A DNA stretch of 64,000 nucleotides from Comamonadaceae bacterium OTU4NAUVB1 (GTDB taxonomy: Bacteria; Pseudomonadota; Gammaproteobacteria; Burkholderiales; Burkholderiaceae_C): positions 186,001 through 250,000 of the forward strand of contig CP099604.1 in assembly GCA_024372625.1 (NCBI GenBank). Direction: 5' to 3'. The notes below the pieces were generated by a model. That model was not told where the DNA came from, made no database searches, and was given only the letters and a program-made list of their open reading frames with translations. Positions 53,853 through 62,395 of the stretch are shown here, in pieces. The translations under genes and the position numbers were made by a program. Position 1 is the first letter of the stretch; every line of letters begins with the position of its first letter.

Positions 53853-53955
53853 CCCGAGCCTTCCTGCGCGACGCGGGCAACCCTGTGCGCGGGGTGGAGT
53901 CGACGGGTCCGAGGACGGCTCCTCGGCATCGGCGATGGCGCGCGTGCCATGGCGT

Positions 53956-54618
53956 TCAGATCGACCACGGCGCGATCCCCGCGCCCATGTCGTCCAGCAC
54001 CTCCACGATCAGCGCCTCGTGGTCCTGGAGCGGATCCGGCCCGCCGAGGGCGATCACGTCCGAGGCATCGAGCCGATCGCCGAAGAGCAGGATCACCTGA
54101 CGGCTGTTGTCCCGCCGGGACATCCACCGCAGTCCCTGGGCCCTGGGCACGTGCCGCCAGATGTGGAGACCCCATTCGCGCGTCCGCGGGTAGTCGGGCA
54201 TCCCGCCGTCGAAGAGGTCGGAAGGCACCAGCCCCGCCGCCTGAAGTCCGTGCGTGGTCATGTTGACGAGGTCCAGTTCCGCCACCCGGATGCTGCTCAG
54301 GTGAAGCGACTGGTCGTAGTCCCGCTGGATGTCGTGCAAGTAGCCCGTTGAAGGCGTCGGCACGTCGTGCAGCACGATCTCGGCGATCGCGCCGCGCGGG
54401 TCGTCGGCCGCGTAGAGGGTGGGGATCGGTCGGTTCGTGACGGGATCGACGAGCGGGCTGAAGCGGGCGTTGCCACGACCGGACGCGTTGAAGGCATCGG
54501 GCGCGTAGCGCCCGGTGGCCGCGTCGAAGGGATGCACGCGAAACCACACCCCGGCAGGGAGTTTCTTGGTGACGAACGGCGCGGGTGGTGGCGGATACGG
54601 ACGCTCGGCGCTAGCCAT
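53956..54618 (-). CDS. RES-domain toxin (NAD-consuming TA toxin family)
   Basis: A 220-residue RES-domain protein: WFRVHPFD near the start, ARFSPLVDP, YAADDPRGAIAEIVLHD with the conserved Arg and Glu, and TREWGLHIWRHV. RES toxins break down NAD. The start at 54618 overlaps the end of the antitoxin gene by 8 bases, the usual antitoxin-first order for RES-Xre pairs. The frame extended upstream to 55059 is out of frame with the antitoxin and not protein-like. Confidence 0.85.
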   Translation of the reverse strand: MASAERPYPPPPAPFVTKKLPAGVWFRVHPFDAATGRYAPDAFNASGRGNARFSPLVDPVTNRPIPTLYAADDPRGAIAEIVLHDVPTPSTGYLHDIQRDYDQSLHLSSIRVAELDLVNMTTHGLQAAGLVPSDLFDGGMPDYPRTREWGLHIWRHVPRAQGLRWMSRRDNSRQVILLFGDRLDASDVIALGGPDPLQDHEALIVEVLDDMGAGIAPWSI

Positions 54619-55261
54619 GCACCGGCCCCACCCGGTGCTCCCGCGCGGCAGCGACGACGGCGTCCGGGTCCGTCCCGATGACCTCGCGCGGGCGTCGACC
54701 GCCCAGGAATGCGTTGGTCGACTCGAACCAGGCGGCGATCCGGAAGGCTTCGTAACCCTTGAGGATCTCCAGCACCTTCCTGACCGCCGGCAAGGGTTGC
54801 AGGGACGCGTCGAAGACATAGGCGGGGTAGATCTTGCGGCCACCGTGGTCGATGCCGAACACGGCGCCGGACTCCCGCCAGCGGCTGATCGTCCCGTGGG
54901 GATTGGCAGCACCCGGCGCCCGGCGCGCTCCGATCTCCGCGGCCGTGCTCCATTCGACGCCCTGCAGCACCCGCTCGATGGCGCGCCGCTCCAGGTCGAT
55001 GCGGGTGGGCGCCGGGCGCCGGACCTCCACCTGATCGACCAGTTCCTGGACGGAATCACGCTCCATCCGGTTGACGATCTCGCGCACCTTCACCTGCAGG
55101 GCCAACGGGTCCAGGCCATGGCCGCCGTCCGGTTCCGCCGCGTCATCGGAGGCCTTGCCGAACTCGCTGAAGATGATGCGGGTCGCTTCGCGCATGCCAT
55201 CGATCCTTCCAAGGATGACACGCAGGGTGTCGTCGTGGTCTTTCAGGGCAGGGCGTCCCAT
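54611..55261 (-). CDS. Xre/MbcA/ParS-type antitoxin of the RES module
   Basis: A 216-residue protein whose C-terminus is the toxin-binding domain of Xre/MbcA/ParS antitoxins (AWFESTNAFLGGRRPREVIG, then TDPDAVVAAAREH). The N-terminal half is helical and longer than in the classical Xre HTH antitoxin; it contains LQGVEWSTAAEIGARRAPGA and GTISRWRESG, which could be the DNA-binding part. The ATG at 55261 has GGAG five bases upstream; a GTG at 55264 is alternative. The start is 20 bases from a dyad that overlaps a TAAAAT -10 box, fitting autorepression. Confidence 0.82.
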   Translation of the reverse strand: MGRPALKDHDDTLRVILGRIDGMREATRIIFSEFGKASDDAAEPDGGHGLDPLALQVKVREIVNRMERDSVQELVDQVEVRRPAPTRIDLERRAIERVLQGVEWSTAAEIGARRAPGAANPHGTISRWRESGAVFGIDHGGRKIYPAYVFDASLQPLPAVRKVLEILKGYEAFRIAAWFESTNAFLGGRRPREVIGTDPDAVVAAAREHRVGPVHG

Positions 55262-55281
55262 CACGTCTCCATGAGAAAAGA

Positions 55282-55299
55282 GAGACCATTTTACGTCTC
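55282..55299 (-). promoter_or_regulatory. Operator/promoter of the RES-Xre module
   Basis: GAGAC at 55282-55286 and GTCTC at 55295-55299 form an inverted repeat; its spacer contains TAAAAT on the minus strand, a good -10 match. ACGTCTC also recurs at 55263-55269. An antitoxin bound here would cover the -10 element. Confidence 0.5.
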
Positions 55300-55475
55300 A
55301 TGATCCTCGCAGGCAAGGCGCCTCGAACGAGCGGGACCATGCACGTGCTTCGACATTCCCGGCATCGGTGCAGGGCGGCCCCCCAGAGCGCGCCGACTTG
55401 CCCGCGCGGCCAACACCTACAAGACCCGGTGTCCGTCGCATCAGATTGATTCGGCAGTCAGGACAAGGAGAGCGC

Positions 55476-56021
55476 ATGACCACGACCCCCAGTCAAGCCC
55501 CGCCGTCTTCCGCCTTCGCCGGTCGCCTCCACGAGGTGCGATGCGCACTGCCCATCGACCGCGAACCCGCCGACCTCCACCACCTGTGGCTGCAGCCCGA
55601 GACGCAGCGCACGGTGATGGCGCGCATCGCCGAGGTCACCGTCGCGGCCGACCGATGGCACTGGAAAGCGCACGCGAAATGGATCGGCGACATCGAATGG
55701 GACTCGCGGGTCGTCGCCGACGAACCCGGCCGGCGCATCGCCTGGCGATCGCTGGACGGGGCCGCGCTGCCCAACGAGGGCGAGCTGTCGTTCGCGCCGG
55801 GGCGACCGGGCTGGGGCACGGAGGCCCGGCTTGCCTGGCGCTTCGATCCGCCCGGCGGCCCGCTGGGCGATCTGGTCGTGCGCTTCGCGGACGCCCCGCA
55901 CGCCATCGGCGCACTGATCCTGCGCCGCTTCAAGAGCCTGGCGGAGACCGGGGAGGTCCCCACGCTCGCGCACAACCCCACCACCCGGGACGACCCGGAT
56001 CCCCTTGGAGCGTTCGCATGA
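55476..56021 (+). CDS. SRPBCC-family (cyclase/dehydrase-like) protein
   Basis: A 181-residue START/SRPBCC fold protein. The start follows AAGGAG; the motifs ADRWHWKAH, WDSRVVADEPGRRIAWRSL and LSFAPGRPGWGTEARLAWRF match the coenzyme Q-binding/cyclase-like group that often holds a hydrophobic ligand. It begins with a Pro/Ser-rich tail. It is followed by the alcohol dehydrogenase gene with its stop overlapping the ATG, so the two are co-translated. The ligand is unknown. Confidence 0.8.
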   Translation: MTTTPSQAPPSSAFAGRLHEVRCALPIDREPADLHHLWLQPETQRTVMARIAEVTVAADRWHWKAHAKWIGDIEWDSRVVADEPGRRIAWRSLDGAALPNEGELSFAPGRPGWGTEARLAWRFDPPGGPLGDLVVRFADAPHAIGALILRRFKSLAETGEVPTLAHNPTTRDDPDPLGAFA

Positions 56022-57184
56022 GAGCCATCTGCTGGAACGGCGTGAACAAGCTCGCGGTCGAGACCGTTCCCGACCCCATCCTCGTGAATCCCGGGGACGC
56101 GATCCTCAAGGTGCGGCTGAGCACCACCTGTGGTTCGGACCTGCACTTCATCGACGGCTACATCCCGACCATGAAGGAAGGCGACGTGATCGGCCACGAG
56201 TTCATGGGCGAGATCGTCGAGGTCGGCACCGGCGTGCGCAAGCTGCGCCAGGGCGACCGCGTGGTCGTGCCCTCGTTCATCGGGTGCAACCACTGCTGGT
56301 ACTGCGCCCATCAGCTCTGGTCGCTGTGCGACAACACCAACCCGCATCCGTACCTGCAGGAGCCGCTGCTGGGCTATCCGACGGGGGGCATCTACGGCTA
56401 CACCCACGCCTTCGGCGGCTACGCGGGCTCGCACGCGCAGTACATGCGCCTGGTGCACGCGGACGCCAACTGCTTCCACGTGCCCGAGGGCGTGTCGGAC
56501 GCGCAGGCGCTGTTCCTGTCGGACGCCGGACCCACCGGCTTCATGGGCGCGGACTTCTGCGGCATCGAGCCCGGCGACACCGTCGCCGTGTGGGGCTGCG
56601 GGGGCGTTGGGCTGATGGCGCAGAAGAGCGCCTTCCTGCTGGGCGCGGGGCGCGTGATCGGGATCGACCGCTTTCCCGAACGCCTGCGCATGGCGCGCGA
56701 ACAGGTGGGCTCCGAAACCCTCGACTACACCGCCACCGACGTGGCCTACGCCCTGAAGGACATGACCGGCGGCCGGGGCCCCGACGCCTGCATCGACGCC
56801 GTCGGCATGGAGGCGCACGGCGAAGGCCTGGCGCACGCGTACGACCGCGTCAAGCAGGCGCTGCACCTGGAGACCGACCGCGGCGACGCCCTGCGCCAAG
56901 CCATCCTCTGCTGCCGCAAGGGCGGCACGCTGTCCATCCTGGGCGTCTACGGAATGATGGACAAGTTCCCGATCGGCACGATCATGAACAAGGGCCTGAC
57001 CGTGCGCACCGCGCAGCAGCACGGGCAGCGCTACCTGCCGCGGCTCCTGGAACACGCGCAACGCGGCGAGCTGGACCCGTCCTTCCTGGCGACGCACCGC
57101 TTCTCGCTGGAGGACGGTCCGCGCGCCTACGAGATGTTCAAGAACAAGGAAGACGGCCTGGTGCGCGCGGTCTTCGAACCCTGA
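56018..57184 (+). CDS. Zinc-dependent alcohol dehydrogenase (formaldehyde-dehydrogenase-like MDR)
   Basis: A 388-residue medium-chain dehydrogenase. Catalytic zinc ligands fit C38 (STTCGSD), H60 and E61 (GHEFMG). The structural zinc lobe is C90, C93, C96, C104 in GCNHCWYCAHQLWSLC. The cofactor motif is VAVWGCGGVGLMA. The length and the PTGGIYGYTHAFGGYAGSHA insert fit the glutathione-independent formaldehyde dehydrogenase-like subgroup. Its ATG overlaps the SRPBCC stop. Substrate unproven. Confidence 0.88.
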   Translation: MRAICWNGVNKLAVETVPDPILVNPGDAILKVRLSTTCGSDLHFIDGYIPTMKEGDVIGHEFMGEIVEVGTGVRKLRQGDRVVVPSFIGCNHCWYCAHQLWSLCDNTNPHPYLQEPLLGYPTGGIYGYTHAFGGYAGSHAQYMRLVHADANCFHVPEGVSDAQALFLSDAGPTGFMGADFCGIEPGDTVAVWGCGGVGLMAQKSAFLLGAGRVIGIDRFPERLRMAREQVGSETLDYTATDVAYALKDMTGGRGPDACIDAVGMEAHGEGLAHAYDRVKQALHLETDRGDALRQAILCCRKGGTLSILGVYGMMDKFPIGTIMNKGLTVRTAQQHGQRYLPRLLEHAQRGELDPSFLATHRFSLEDGPRAYEMFKNKEDGLVRAVFEP

Positions 57185-57241
57185 GCGGCAGTGCCGGCGG
57201 CACGACGCGACCGTGGAATCGACACCGGAACGGAGAAGGTC

Positions 57242-58033
57242 ATGGAAATCATGCATCGGCTGGATGGGAAACGCGTGGCGGTGCTGGCCGCGGACGGCTT
57301 CGAGAAGGTCGAGCTGACGGTGCCGGTCACCGCCCTGCGCGCGGCCGGGGCGGAGGTCGAGATCGTCTCGCTGCGCGCGGGCCGCATCCGGGGTGTGAAC
57401 TTCCACGAGCCGGCCGGCCGCGTGAAGGTGGACCGCACGCTCGACGAAGCCGTCCCGGGCGACTACGACGCCCTGCTGATCCCCGGCGGCTTCATCAACC
57501 CCGACCTGCTGCGCCAGTCGGCGCTCGCGCGCGAGTTCGTGCGCGACTTCGACGCCTCGGGCCGGCCCCTCGCGACCCTGTGCCACGGGCCGTGGCTGCT
57601 GGCGTCCGCCGGGCTGACGGGGGGACGGCGCATGACCTCGTGGCCGGGCGTGCGCGACGACATGGTCAACGCGGGCGCGACCTGGCTGGACGAGACGGTG
57701 GTGCAGGACGGCAACTGGCTCACCAGCCGCGGCCCGCAGGACATCGTGGCGTTCGTCAGCGCGCTGGTGCCGTTCTTCGCCGGGACCGCGCCGGCGCCGG
57801 CGCTGCCGGTGCGCGACGACGCCGCCTCGTCGCCCCAGCGCGCGGCGCCGCCGGCGCTGGTGCTGACGGTCATGAAGTGGCTGCCGCGGCCGTCGTTGCG
57901 GACCGTGGGGTTGCTCGCCGGCCTCGGCCTGTTCCTCGCGCTGCGCAGGCCGGCATCGCGACCGCTCAGGCGGACTGCTCGAACACCAGCCGGCCGGCCG
58001 CGAGGTCCTCGAGGGCCGTTCCGACCGACTTGA
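57242..58033 (+). CDS. DJ-1/PfpI-family protein with C-terminal hydrophobic tail
   Basis: A 263-residue protein. The DJ-1/PfpI domain fills about residues 8-185: GKRVAVLAADGFEKVELTVP and the nucleophile cysteine C114 in ATLCHGPWLL. This is the protease/glyoxalase/deglycase-related class. Beyond it is an 80-residue tail with a hydrophobic segment (LRTVGLLAGLGLFLAL) and an Arg/Pro-rich end, unusual for the family. The 3' end overlaps the opposite-strand cyclodeaminase-like gene by 68 bases, so the last 22 residues are antisense to it. GGAGAAGG precedes the ATG. It follows the dehydrogenase gene closely. Confidence 0.85.
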   Translation: MEIMHRLDGKRVAVLAADGFEKVELTVPVTALRAAGAEVEIVSLRAGRIRGVNFHEPAGRVKVDRTLDEAVPGDYDALLIPGGFINPDLLRQSALAREFVRDFDASGRPLATLCHGPWLLASAGLTGGRRMTSWPGVRDDMVNAGATWLDETVVQDGNWLTSRGPQDIVAFVSALVPFFAGTAPAPALPVRDDAASSPQRAAPPALVLTVMKWLPRPSLRTVGLLAGLGLFLALRRPASRPLRRTARTPAGRPRGPRGPFRPT

Positions 58034-58913
58034 AGACCGTGCGGCGCGCGCGGTCCGCCTCGGGCGCCCCGGCCGGCATCCGCACCAGATCCGCGAGCGT
58101 CCCCCGCACGTCGCCCGCCGCGAACACGCCCCGCGCCATCGGCCCCAGCAGGTCCCCGCTCTTGTGCAGCGCCTCTGTCGTGTCGATCCACCGGTCCACG
58201 TCGCCGGCGAAGCAGGCGTCGTCCGCCTCGCGCATCGCCGGGTTGAAGCCGCCGATCAGGTCGAGGTGCGACGCCGCGCGCAGCCATGCGCCCTGGATCA
58301 GCGGCTCGGTGGCGAGTGTCGCGGTGCTCACGACGTCCGCCGCCGCCACGGCCGCCGCCAGGTCGCCCGCCACCCGCGCCTCGAAGCCGTCGCCGCGCAG
58401 GTCCTCCACCAGCGCCCGCGCGGCCGCCGTGTCGCGGGCCCAGACCGTCACCCGCTCCAGGCCGGGCCGCACCACGCGGTAGGCCGCCGGCAGCAGCCGC
58501 GCCACGCGCCCGGCCCCGACCACCAGCAGGTGCCGCGCGGCCGCCGGCGCCAGGTACGACGCCGCCAGCGCCGAGGCCGCGGCGGTGCGGCGCGAGGTGA
58601 TCTCGTTGCCGTCCATCGAGGCCAGCGGCACGCCGGTGCGGGCGTCGCACAGCAGGTAGGTCGAATGCAGGCCGGGCAACCCCCGGCCGGCGTTGCCGGA
58701 AAAGATGCCGACCGTCTTGATGCCCAGGTACGCGCCGGGTTGCCACGCCGGCATCAGGAGCAGCGTGCCGACGGCCGTTCCTTCGGCGTCGGCGATCGCG
58801 TGCGTGTGACGCTGCGGCACCTCGCAACCGCGCTCGAACATCGCGCGCAGCGCGGGCACGAGCCGCTCGAACGGCAGGGCCGCGCGGGTGGCGGCGGCGT
58901 CGACGATGCGCAT
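57966..58913 (-). CDS. Ornithine cyclodeaminase / mu-crystallin family protein
   Basis: A 315-residue enzyme of the OCD/mu-crystallin/ketimine reductase family. It has PAWQPGAYLGIKTVGIFSGN, the NAD(P) motif LLVVGAGRVARLLP and HLDLIGGFNPAMREAD. Functions in the family include ornithine cyclodeamination, pyrroline-2-carboxylate reduction and ketimine reduction; the sequence does not tell which. It starts 15 bases after the ketopantoate-reductase-like gene on the same strand. Confidence 0.9.
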   Translation of the reverse strand: MRIVDAAATRAALPFERLVPALRAMFERGCEVPQRHTHAIADAEGTAVGTLLLMPAWQPGAYLGIKTVGIFSGNAGRGLPGLHSTYLLCDARTGVPLASMDGNEITSRRTAAASALAASYLAPAAARHLLVVGAGRVARLLPAAYRVVRPGLERVTVWARDTAAARALVEDLRGDGFEARVAGDLAAAVAAADVVSTATLATEPLIQGAWLRAASHLDLIGGFNPAMREADDACFAGDVDRWIDTTEALHKSGDLLGPMARGVFAAGDVRGTLADLVRMPAGAPEADRARRTVFKSVGTALEDLAAGRLVFEQSA

Positions 58914-58927
58914 GGCCGGACGCCCGC

Positions 58928-59920
58928 TCAGGCGCCCGTCCGCCTGTCCTGGGCGTCCTGGGCGTCCTGGGCGTCCTGGGCGTCCTGGGCGTCCTGGGCG
59001 TCCGCCGCCTGCTTGCCCTCCAGCAGCTTCACCAGCGCCCACAGCGTCCGGTTGACCGGCGTCGGGATGCCCAGGGCCTCGCCGCGCCGCACGATCAGGC
59101 CGTTGAGATGGTCGATCTCCGTGCGCTTGCCGCGCGCGAGGTCCTGCGCGGTGGAGGAGTACTGCCCGGGCATGCCGGTCACCAGCGCCGCGACGGCCGC
59201 GTGGGCGTCGTGCGCCAGGCGCACGCCGTCGGCCGCCGCCACGGCCAGCACCTCGTCGACCACGTCGCGCATCACGTCCTTCACGCCCTCGCCCGGCACC
59301 ACCCGGCCGTAGGGCAGCTGCGCGATGGCCGACAGGGCGTTGTAGGCGCAGTTCAGGATCAGCTTGAGCCACAGCGCGCCGCGCACGTTGTCCGAGACCT
59401 GCGTCGGGATGCCGGCGGCGACCAGCGCGGCGGCCACCGCGTCGCTCGCGCGCGAGGGCTCGATCACCAGCTCGCCGCGTCCGTGGTGGCGGACGTGGCC
59501 GGGGCCGGCCATCTCGGTGGCGACGTAGACCACGGCGGCGGCGACCTGCGCCGGCGGCAGCACGGTGCGCAGGCGCTCGGCGTTGTCCACGCCGTTCTGC
59601 AGGCACAGTACCAGCGCGTCCGGGCGCAGGTGCGAGCGGATGGCCTCGCCGGTCGATTCGGTGTCGCCCGACTTGACGCTGAACAGCACCAGGTCGGCGC
59701 CCGCGACCGCCTCGGGGCCGGTGGCGGCGTCCGCCTTCACGTGCGTGTCGAAGGCGCGGGTCTCGATGCGCAGGCCGGACGCCCGGATCGCCTCGACGTG
59801 CGAGGCCCGCCCGATCAGCACGACGTCGTGGCCGGCGCGGGCCAGCAGCCCGCCGAAGTAGCAGCCGACGGCGCCGGCGCCCATTACGGCGACACGCAGG
59901 GAAGTGGAAGCAGCGGTCAT
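58928..59920 (-). CDS. 2-dehydropantoate 2-reductase (ApbA/PanE family) with DAQ-repeat tail
   Basis: A 330-residue NADPH-dependent reductase: N-terminal GAGAVGCYFGGLLARAGHDV, catalytic lysine in RGALWLKLILNCAYNALSA. True PanE makes pantoate for coenzyme A, but many paralogues in catabolic clusters reduce other 2-oxo acids; proximity to cyclodeaminase-like and TRAP genes favours the latter (inference). The C-terminus carries six DAQ tripeptides encoded by six 9-bp units. It is divergent from the TRAP receptor gene. Confidence 0.9.
   Translation of the reverse strand: MTAASTSLRVAVMGAGAVGCYFGGLLARAGHDVVLIGRASHVEAIRASGLRIETRAFDTHVKADAATGPEAVAGADLVLFSVKSGDTESTGEAIRSHLRPDALVLCLQNGVDNAERLRTVLPPAQVAAAVVYVATEMAGPGHVRHHGRGELVIEPSRASDAVAAALVAAGIPTQVSDNVRGALWLKLILNCAYNALSAIAQLPYGRVVPGEGVKDVMRDVVDEVLAVAAADGVRLAHDAHAAVAALVTGMPGQYSSTAQDLARGKRTEIDHLNGLIVRRGEALGIPTPVNRTLWALVKLLEGKQAADAQDAQDAQDAQDAQDAQDRRTGA
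58946..58999 (-). repeat. Six perfect 9-bp tandem repeats in the reductase gene (VNTR)
   Basis: GTCCTGGGC occurs six times without mismatch and encodes (DAQ)6 near the C-terminus. The unit is a multiple of three, so slippage changes tail length without a frameshift. Perfect copies suggest recent expansion. Confidence 0.95.
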
Positions 59921-60112
59921 GGCGGGGTTCGGGAAGGTGAGGGGTCGCGGGACACGCCGAGCGCGGCGTCGGCGGGCGGAGCCGGAATTATGGGCGGCGT
60001 CCCGGCCCGTCCGCCAGCGCGCGATGACGCCATGGAGTCATCCGGTCGCGGCGTCGTCGCCCGACAATCCGGCGCCCGGATCGCTTCATCGACACCAGAA
60101 AAAGGAAACACC

Positions 60113-61213
60113 ATGCAGAGACGCAACTTCCTAACGCACGCCGGGGTCGGCGGCGCCGTCGCCGCCGTCGCGGCACCCGCCCTCGCCCAGACCGGCACCC
60201 CGGAGATCCGCTGGCGCATCGCGTCGAGCTACCCGAAGTCCCTGACCTCCATCTACGCGGCCATGGAGACGGCGACCAGGCGCGTCGGCGAACTCACCGG
60301 CGGCCGCTTCCGGATCTCGCTGCACGCCGCCGGCGAACTGGTGCCGGCGCTGGGCGTGTTCGACGCGGTGGAGACCGGCACCGTCGAGGCCGGCCACAGC
60401 GCGAGCTACTTCTACATCGGCAAGGACCCGGCCTTCGGCTTCCACACGGCGCTGCCCTTCGGGCTGAACCTGCGCGGCCAGAACGCCTGGCTCTACCAGG
60501 GCGGCGGCCAGGCCCTGATCGACCAGTTCCTGGAGCGCTACGGCGTCTTCGCCCTGCCCGTGGGCAACACCGGCGCGCAGATGGCCGGCTGGTTCCGCAA
60601 GGAGATCAAGAGCGCGGCCGACCTGCAGGGCCTGAAGTTCCGCGTCGGCGGACTCGCCGGGATGGTGCTGTCCAGGCTGGGCGTGGTCACCCAGCAGATC
60701 GCCGCCGGCGACATCTACCCCGCGCTGGAGAAGGGCGTCATCGACGCGGCCGAGTTCGTCGGCCCGCTGGACGACGAGAAGCTCGGGCTGAGCAAGGTCG
60801 CCAAGTACTACTACTACCCCGGCTGGTGGGAGGGCTCGGCCACGCTGTCGCTGTTCGTCAACCAGAAGGCCTGGGCGACGCTGCCGCCGTCCTACCAAGC
60901 GGCGCTGAAGGTGTCGGCGGCCGAGGCCAACCAGTGGCTGACGGCCAAGTACGACGCCGAGAACCCGCAGGCGCTGCGCCGGCTGGTGGGCGCCGGCGCG
61001 CAGCTGCGCGCCTTCCCCAAGGACGTGACGCAGGCCTCGTTCAAGGCCGCCACGGAGCTGTACGAGGAGTTGTCGGCCAAGAGCCCGGCGTTCCGGACCA
61101 TCTTCCAGGAGTGGTCCAAGTTCCGCGCCGAGCAGGTGGTCTGGCAGCAGTTCTGCGACCTGCCCTTCGACAACCTGATGGCGTCCCTGGTGCGCCCGCC
61201 CAAGGCTTCGTGA
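60113..61213 (+). CDS. TRAP transporter substrate-binding protein (DctP family)
   Basis: A 366-residue periplasmic receptor. The signal MQRRNFLTHAGVGGAVA with RRNFL fits twin-arginine export; cleavage is near ALAQ. The mature part shows the DctP pattern, including RIASSYPKSLTSIYAAMETA, LQGLKFRVGGLAGMVLSRLG, and EKGVIDAAEFVGPLDD with YYYYPGWWEGSA, typical of receptors for 2-oxo acids or mannonate-type ligands. No DctQ/DctM genes lie next to it. The hydroxyacid oxidase gene overlaps its stop codon, so uptake and oxidation are linked. Confidence 0.9.
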   Translation: MQRRNFLTHAGVGGAVAAVAAPALAQTGTPEIRWRIASSYPKSLTSIYAAMETATRRVGELTGGRFRISLHAAGELVPALGVFDAVETGTVEAGHSASYFYIGKDPAFGFHTALPFGLNLRGQNAWLYQGGGQALIDQFLERYGVFALPVGNTGAQMAGWFRKEIKSAADLQGLKFRVGGLAGMVLSRLGVVTQQIAAGDIYPALEKGVIDAAEFVGPLDDEKLGLSKVAKYYYYPGWWEGSATLSLFVNQKAWATLPPSYQAALKVSAAEANQWLTAKYDAENPQALRRLVGAGAQLRAFPKDVTQASFKAATELYEELSAKSPAFRTIFQEWSKFRAEQVVWQQFCDLPFDNLMASLVRPPKAS

Positions 61214-62385
61214 TGCCGGCGCTCGACCGCGCGCTGTCCGGGGCGCTCTCCATCGCCGACCTGCGCGCCCTGGCGCGGCGCCGGCTGCCGCGCTTCGTCT
61301 TCGAGTTCATCGAAGGCGGCGCCGAGGACGAGGTCACCCTGGCGCGCAACCGCGCGGGCTTCGAGGCCATCGGCCTGCTGCCGCGCGTGCTGGTCGACGT
61401 CTCCGGGCCCTCGCTGGCCACGCCGATCCTGGGCGCGCCCAGCGCGGCGCCGATGGTGGTCTCGCCGATGGGATCGTGCGCGCTCGGCTGGCCCGACGCC
61501 GACGTGGCGATCGCGCGGGCGGCGGCGGCCCACGGCATCCCCTACACCCTGTCGACCATGGCGACCACCTCGCTGGAGACGCTGGCGCGCCGGGTGCCGG
61601 GCCGGCTGTGGTTCCAGCTCTACGTGCTGCGCGACCGGGCCCTGACCGCGTCGCTGGTCGACCGCGCGGACGCGGCCGGCTACGAGGCGCTGGTGGTCAC
61701 CGTGGACCTGCCCACCGGCGGCAAGCGCGAGCGCGACCTGCGCAACGGCATCACGGTGCCGCTGCGGTTGGGTCCGGCGCAGCTGCTGCAGATGCTGGCG
61801 CGGCCCGCCTGGACGCTGCGGACGCTGCGCCAGGGATCGCCGCGCTACGAGAACGTGCGCGACCTCGCCCCCGCCGATGGCGAGGCCGGCCTGACGATCG
61901 CGGCCAAGGTCGGGCAGATGCTCGACGCCGCCTTCACCTGGGACGACCTGGCCCGCCTGCGCGACCGCTGGCCGCGCCGGCTGGTCGTCAAGGGCGTCCA
62001 GCACCCAGAGGACGCGGACCGGCTGGCCGCGATGGGCGTCGACTGCGTCTGGGTGTCCAACCACGGCGGACGCCAGCTCGACGGCGCGGCGGCGGCCGTC
62101 GACGCGCTGCCCGCCGTCGCGCGGGCCGTGCGCGGCCGCGCCGAGGTCATGATCGATTCGGGCATCCGCCGGGGGGTCGACGTGGTCAAGGCGCTGGCCC
62201 TGGGCGCCGACTTCGTCGCCTTCGGCCGGCCGGCGCTGTTCGGCGCCTGCGCGGGCGGGGAACGCGGCGCGCACCGCGCGATGGCGATCCTGGTCGAGGA
62301 GACCGGGCGCGCCATGAAGCTCTGCGGCATGCCCGGCACGGCGGCCATCGACGCCGCGCTCCTCGGACCGCGCGCGGCCGGCTGA
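61213..62385 (+). CDS. FMN-dependent alpha-hydroxy-acid oxidase (L-lactate dehydrogenase/mandelate type)
   Basis: A 390-residue flavoenzyme of the LldD/glycolate oxidase family. It has PRFVFEFIEGGAEDEVTLARN, PMGSCALGWPDADVAIARAA, and the active-site motif SNHGGRQLDGA with the catalytic histidine and arginine; GSCALG and IDSGIRRGVDVVKALALGAD bind FMN. It oxidises an L-2-hydroxy acid to the 2-oxo acid. The ATG overlaps the TRAP receptor's TGA. The region LLQMLARPAWTLRTLRQG may mediate membrane attachment, as in mandelate dehydrogenase. Confidence 0.9.
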   Translation: MPALDRALSGALSIADLRALARRRLPRFVFEFIEGGAEDEVTLARNRAGFEAIGLLPRVLVDVSGPSLATPILGAPSAAPMVVSPMGSCALGWPDADVAIARAAAAHGIPYTLSTMATTSLETLARRVPGRLWFQLYVLRDRALTASLVDRADAAGYEALVVTVDLPTGGKRERDLRNGITVPLRLGPAQLLQMLARPAWTLRTLRQGSPRYENVRDLAPADGEAGLTIAAKVGQMLDAAFTWDDLARLRDRWPRRLVVKGVQHPEDADRLAAMGVDCVWVSNHGGRQLDGAAAAVDALPAVARAVRGRAEVMIDSGIRRGVDVVKALALGADFVAFGRPALFGACAGGERGAHRAMAILVEETGRAMKLCGMPGTAAIDAALLGPRAAG

Positions 62386-62395
62386 GACGCCGCAG

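Noticed and set aside
53853..53955. Possible small gene or terminator between tetR and the RES toxin gene
   Set aside because: The 103-base convergent gap has no good start/ribosome-site pair and no clear hairpin with a T-run.
58946..58999. CRISPR-like array
   Set aside because: The units are 9 bp with no spacers and lie in frame within a coding sequence, so this is a tandem repeat.
59108..60112. Plus-strand extension of the TRAP receptor frame by 335 codons
   Set aside because: This part is antisense to the ketopantoate-reductase-like gene; the signal peptide at 60113 with AAGGA upstream marks the true start.
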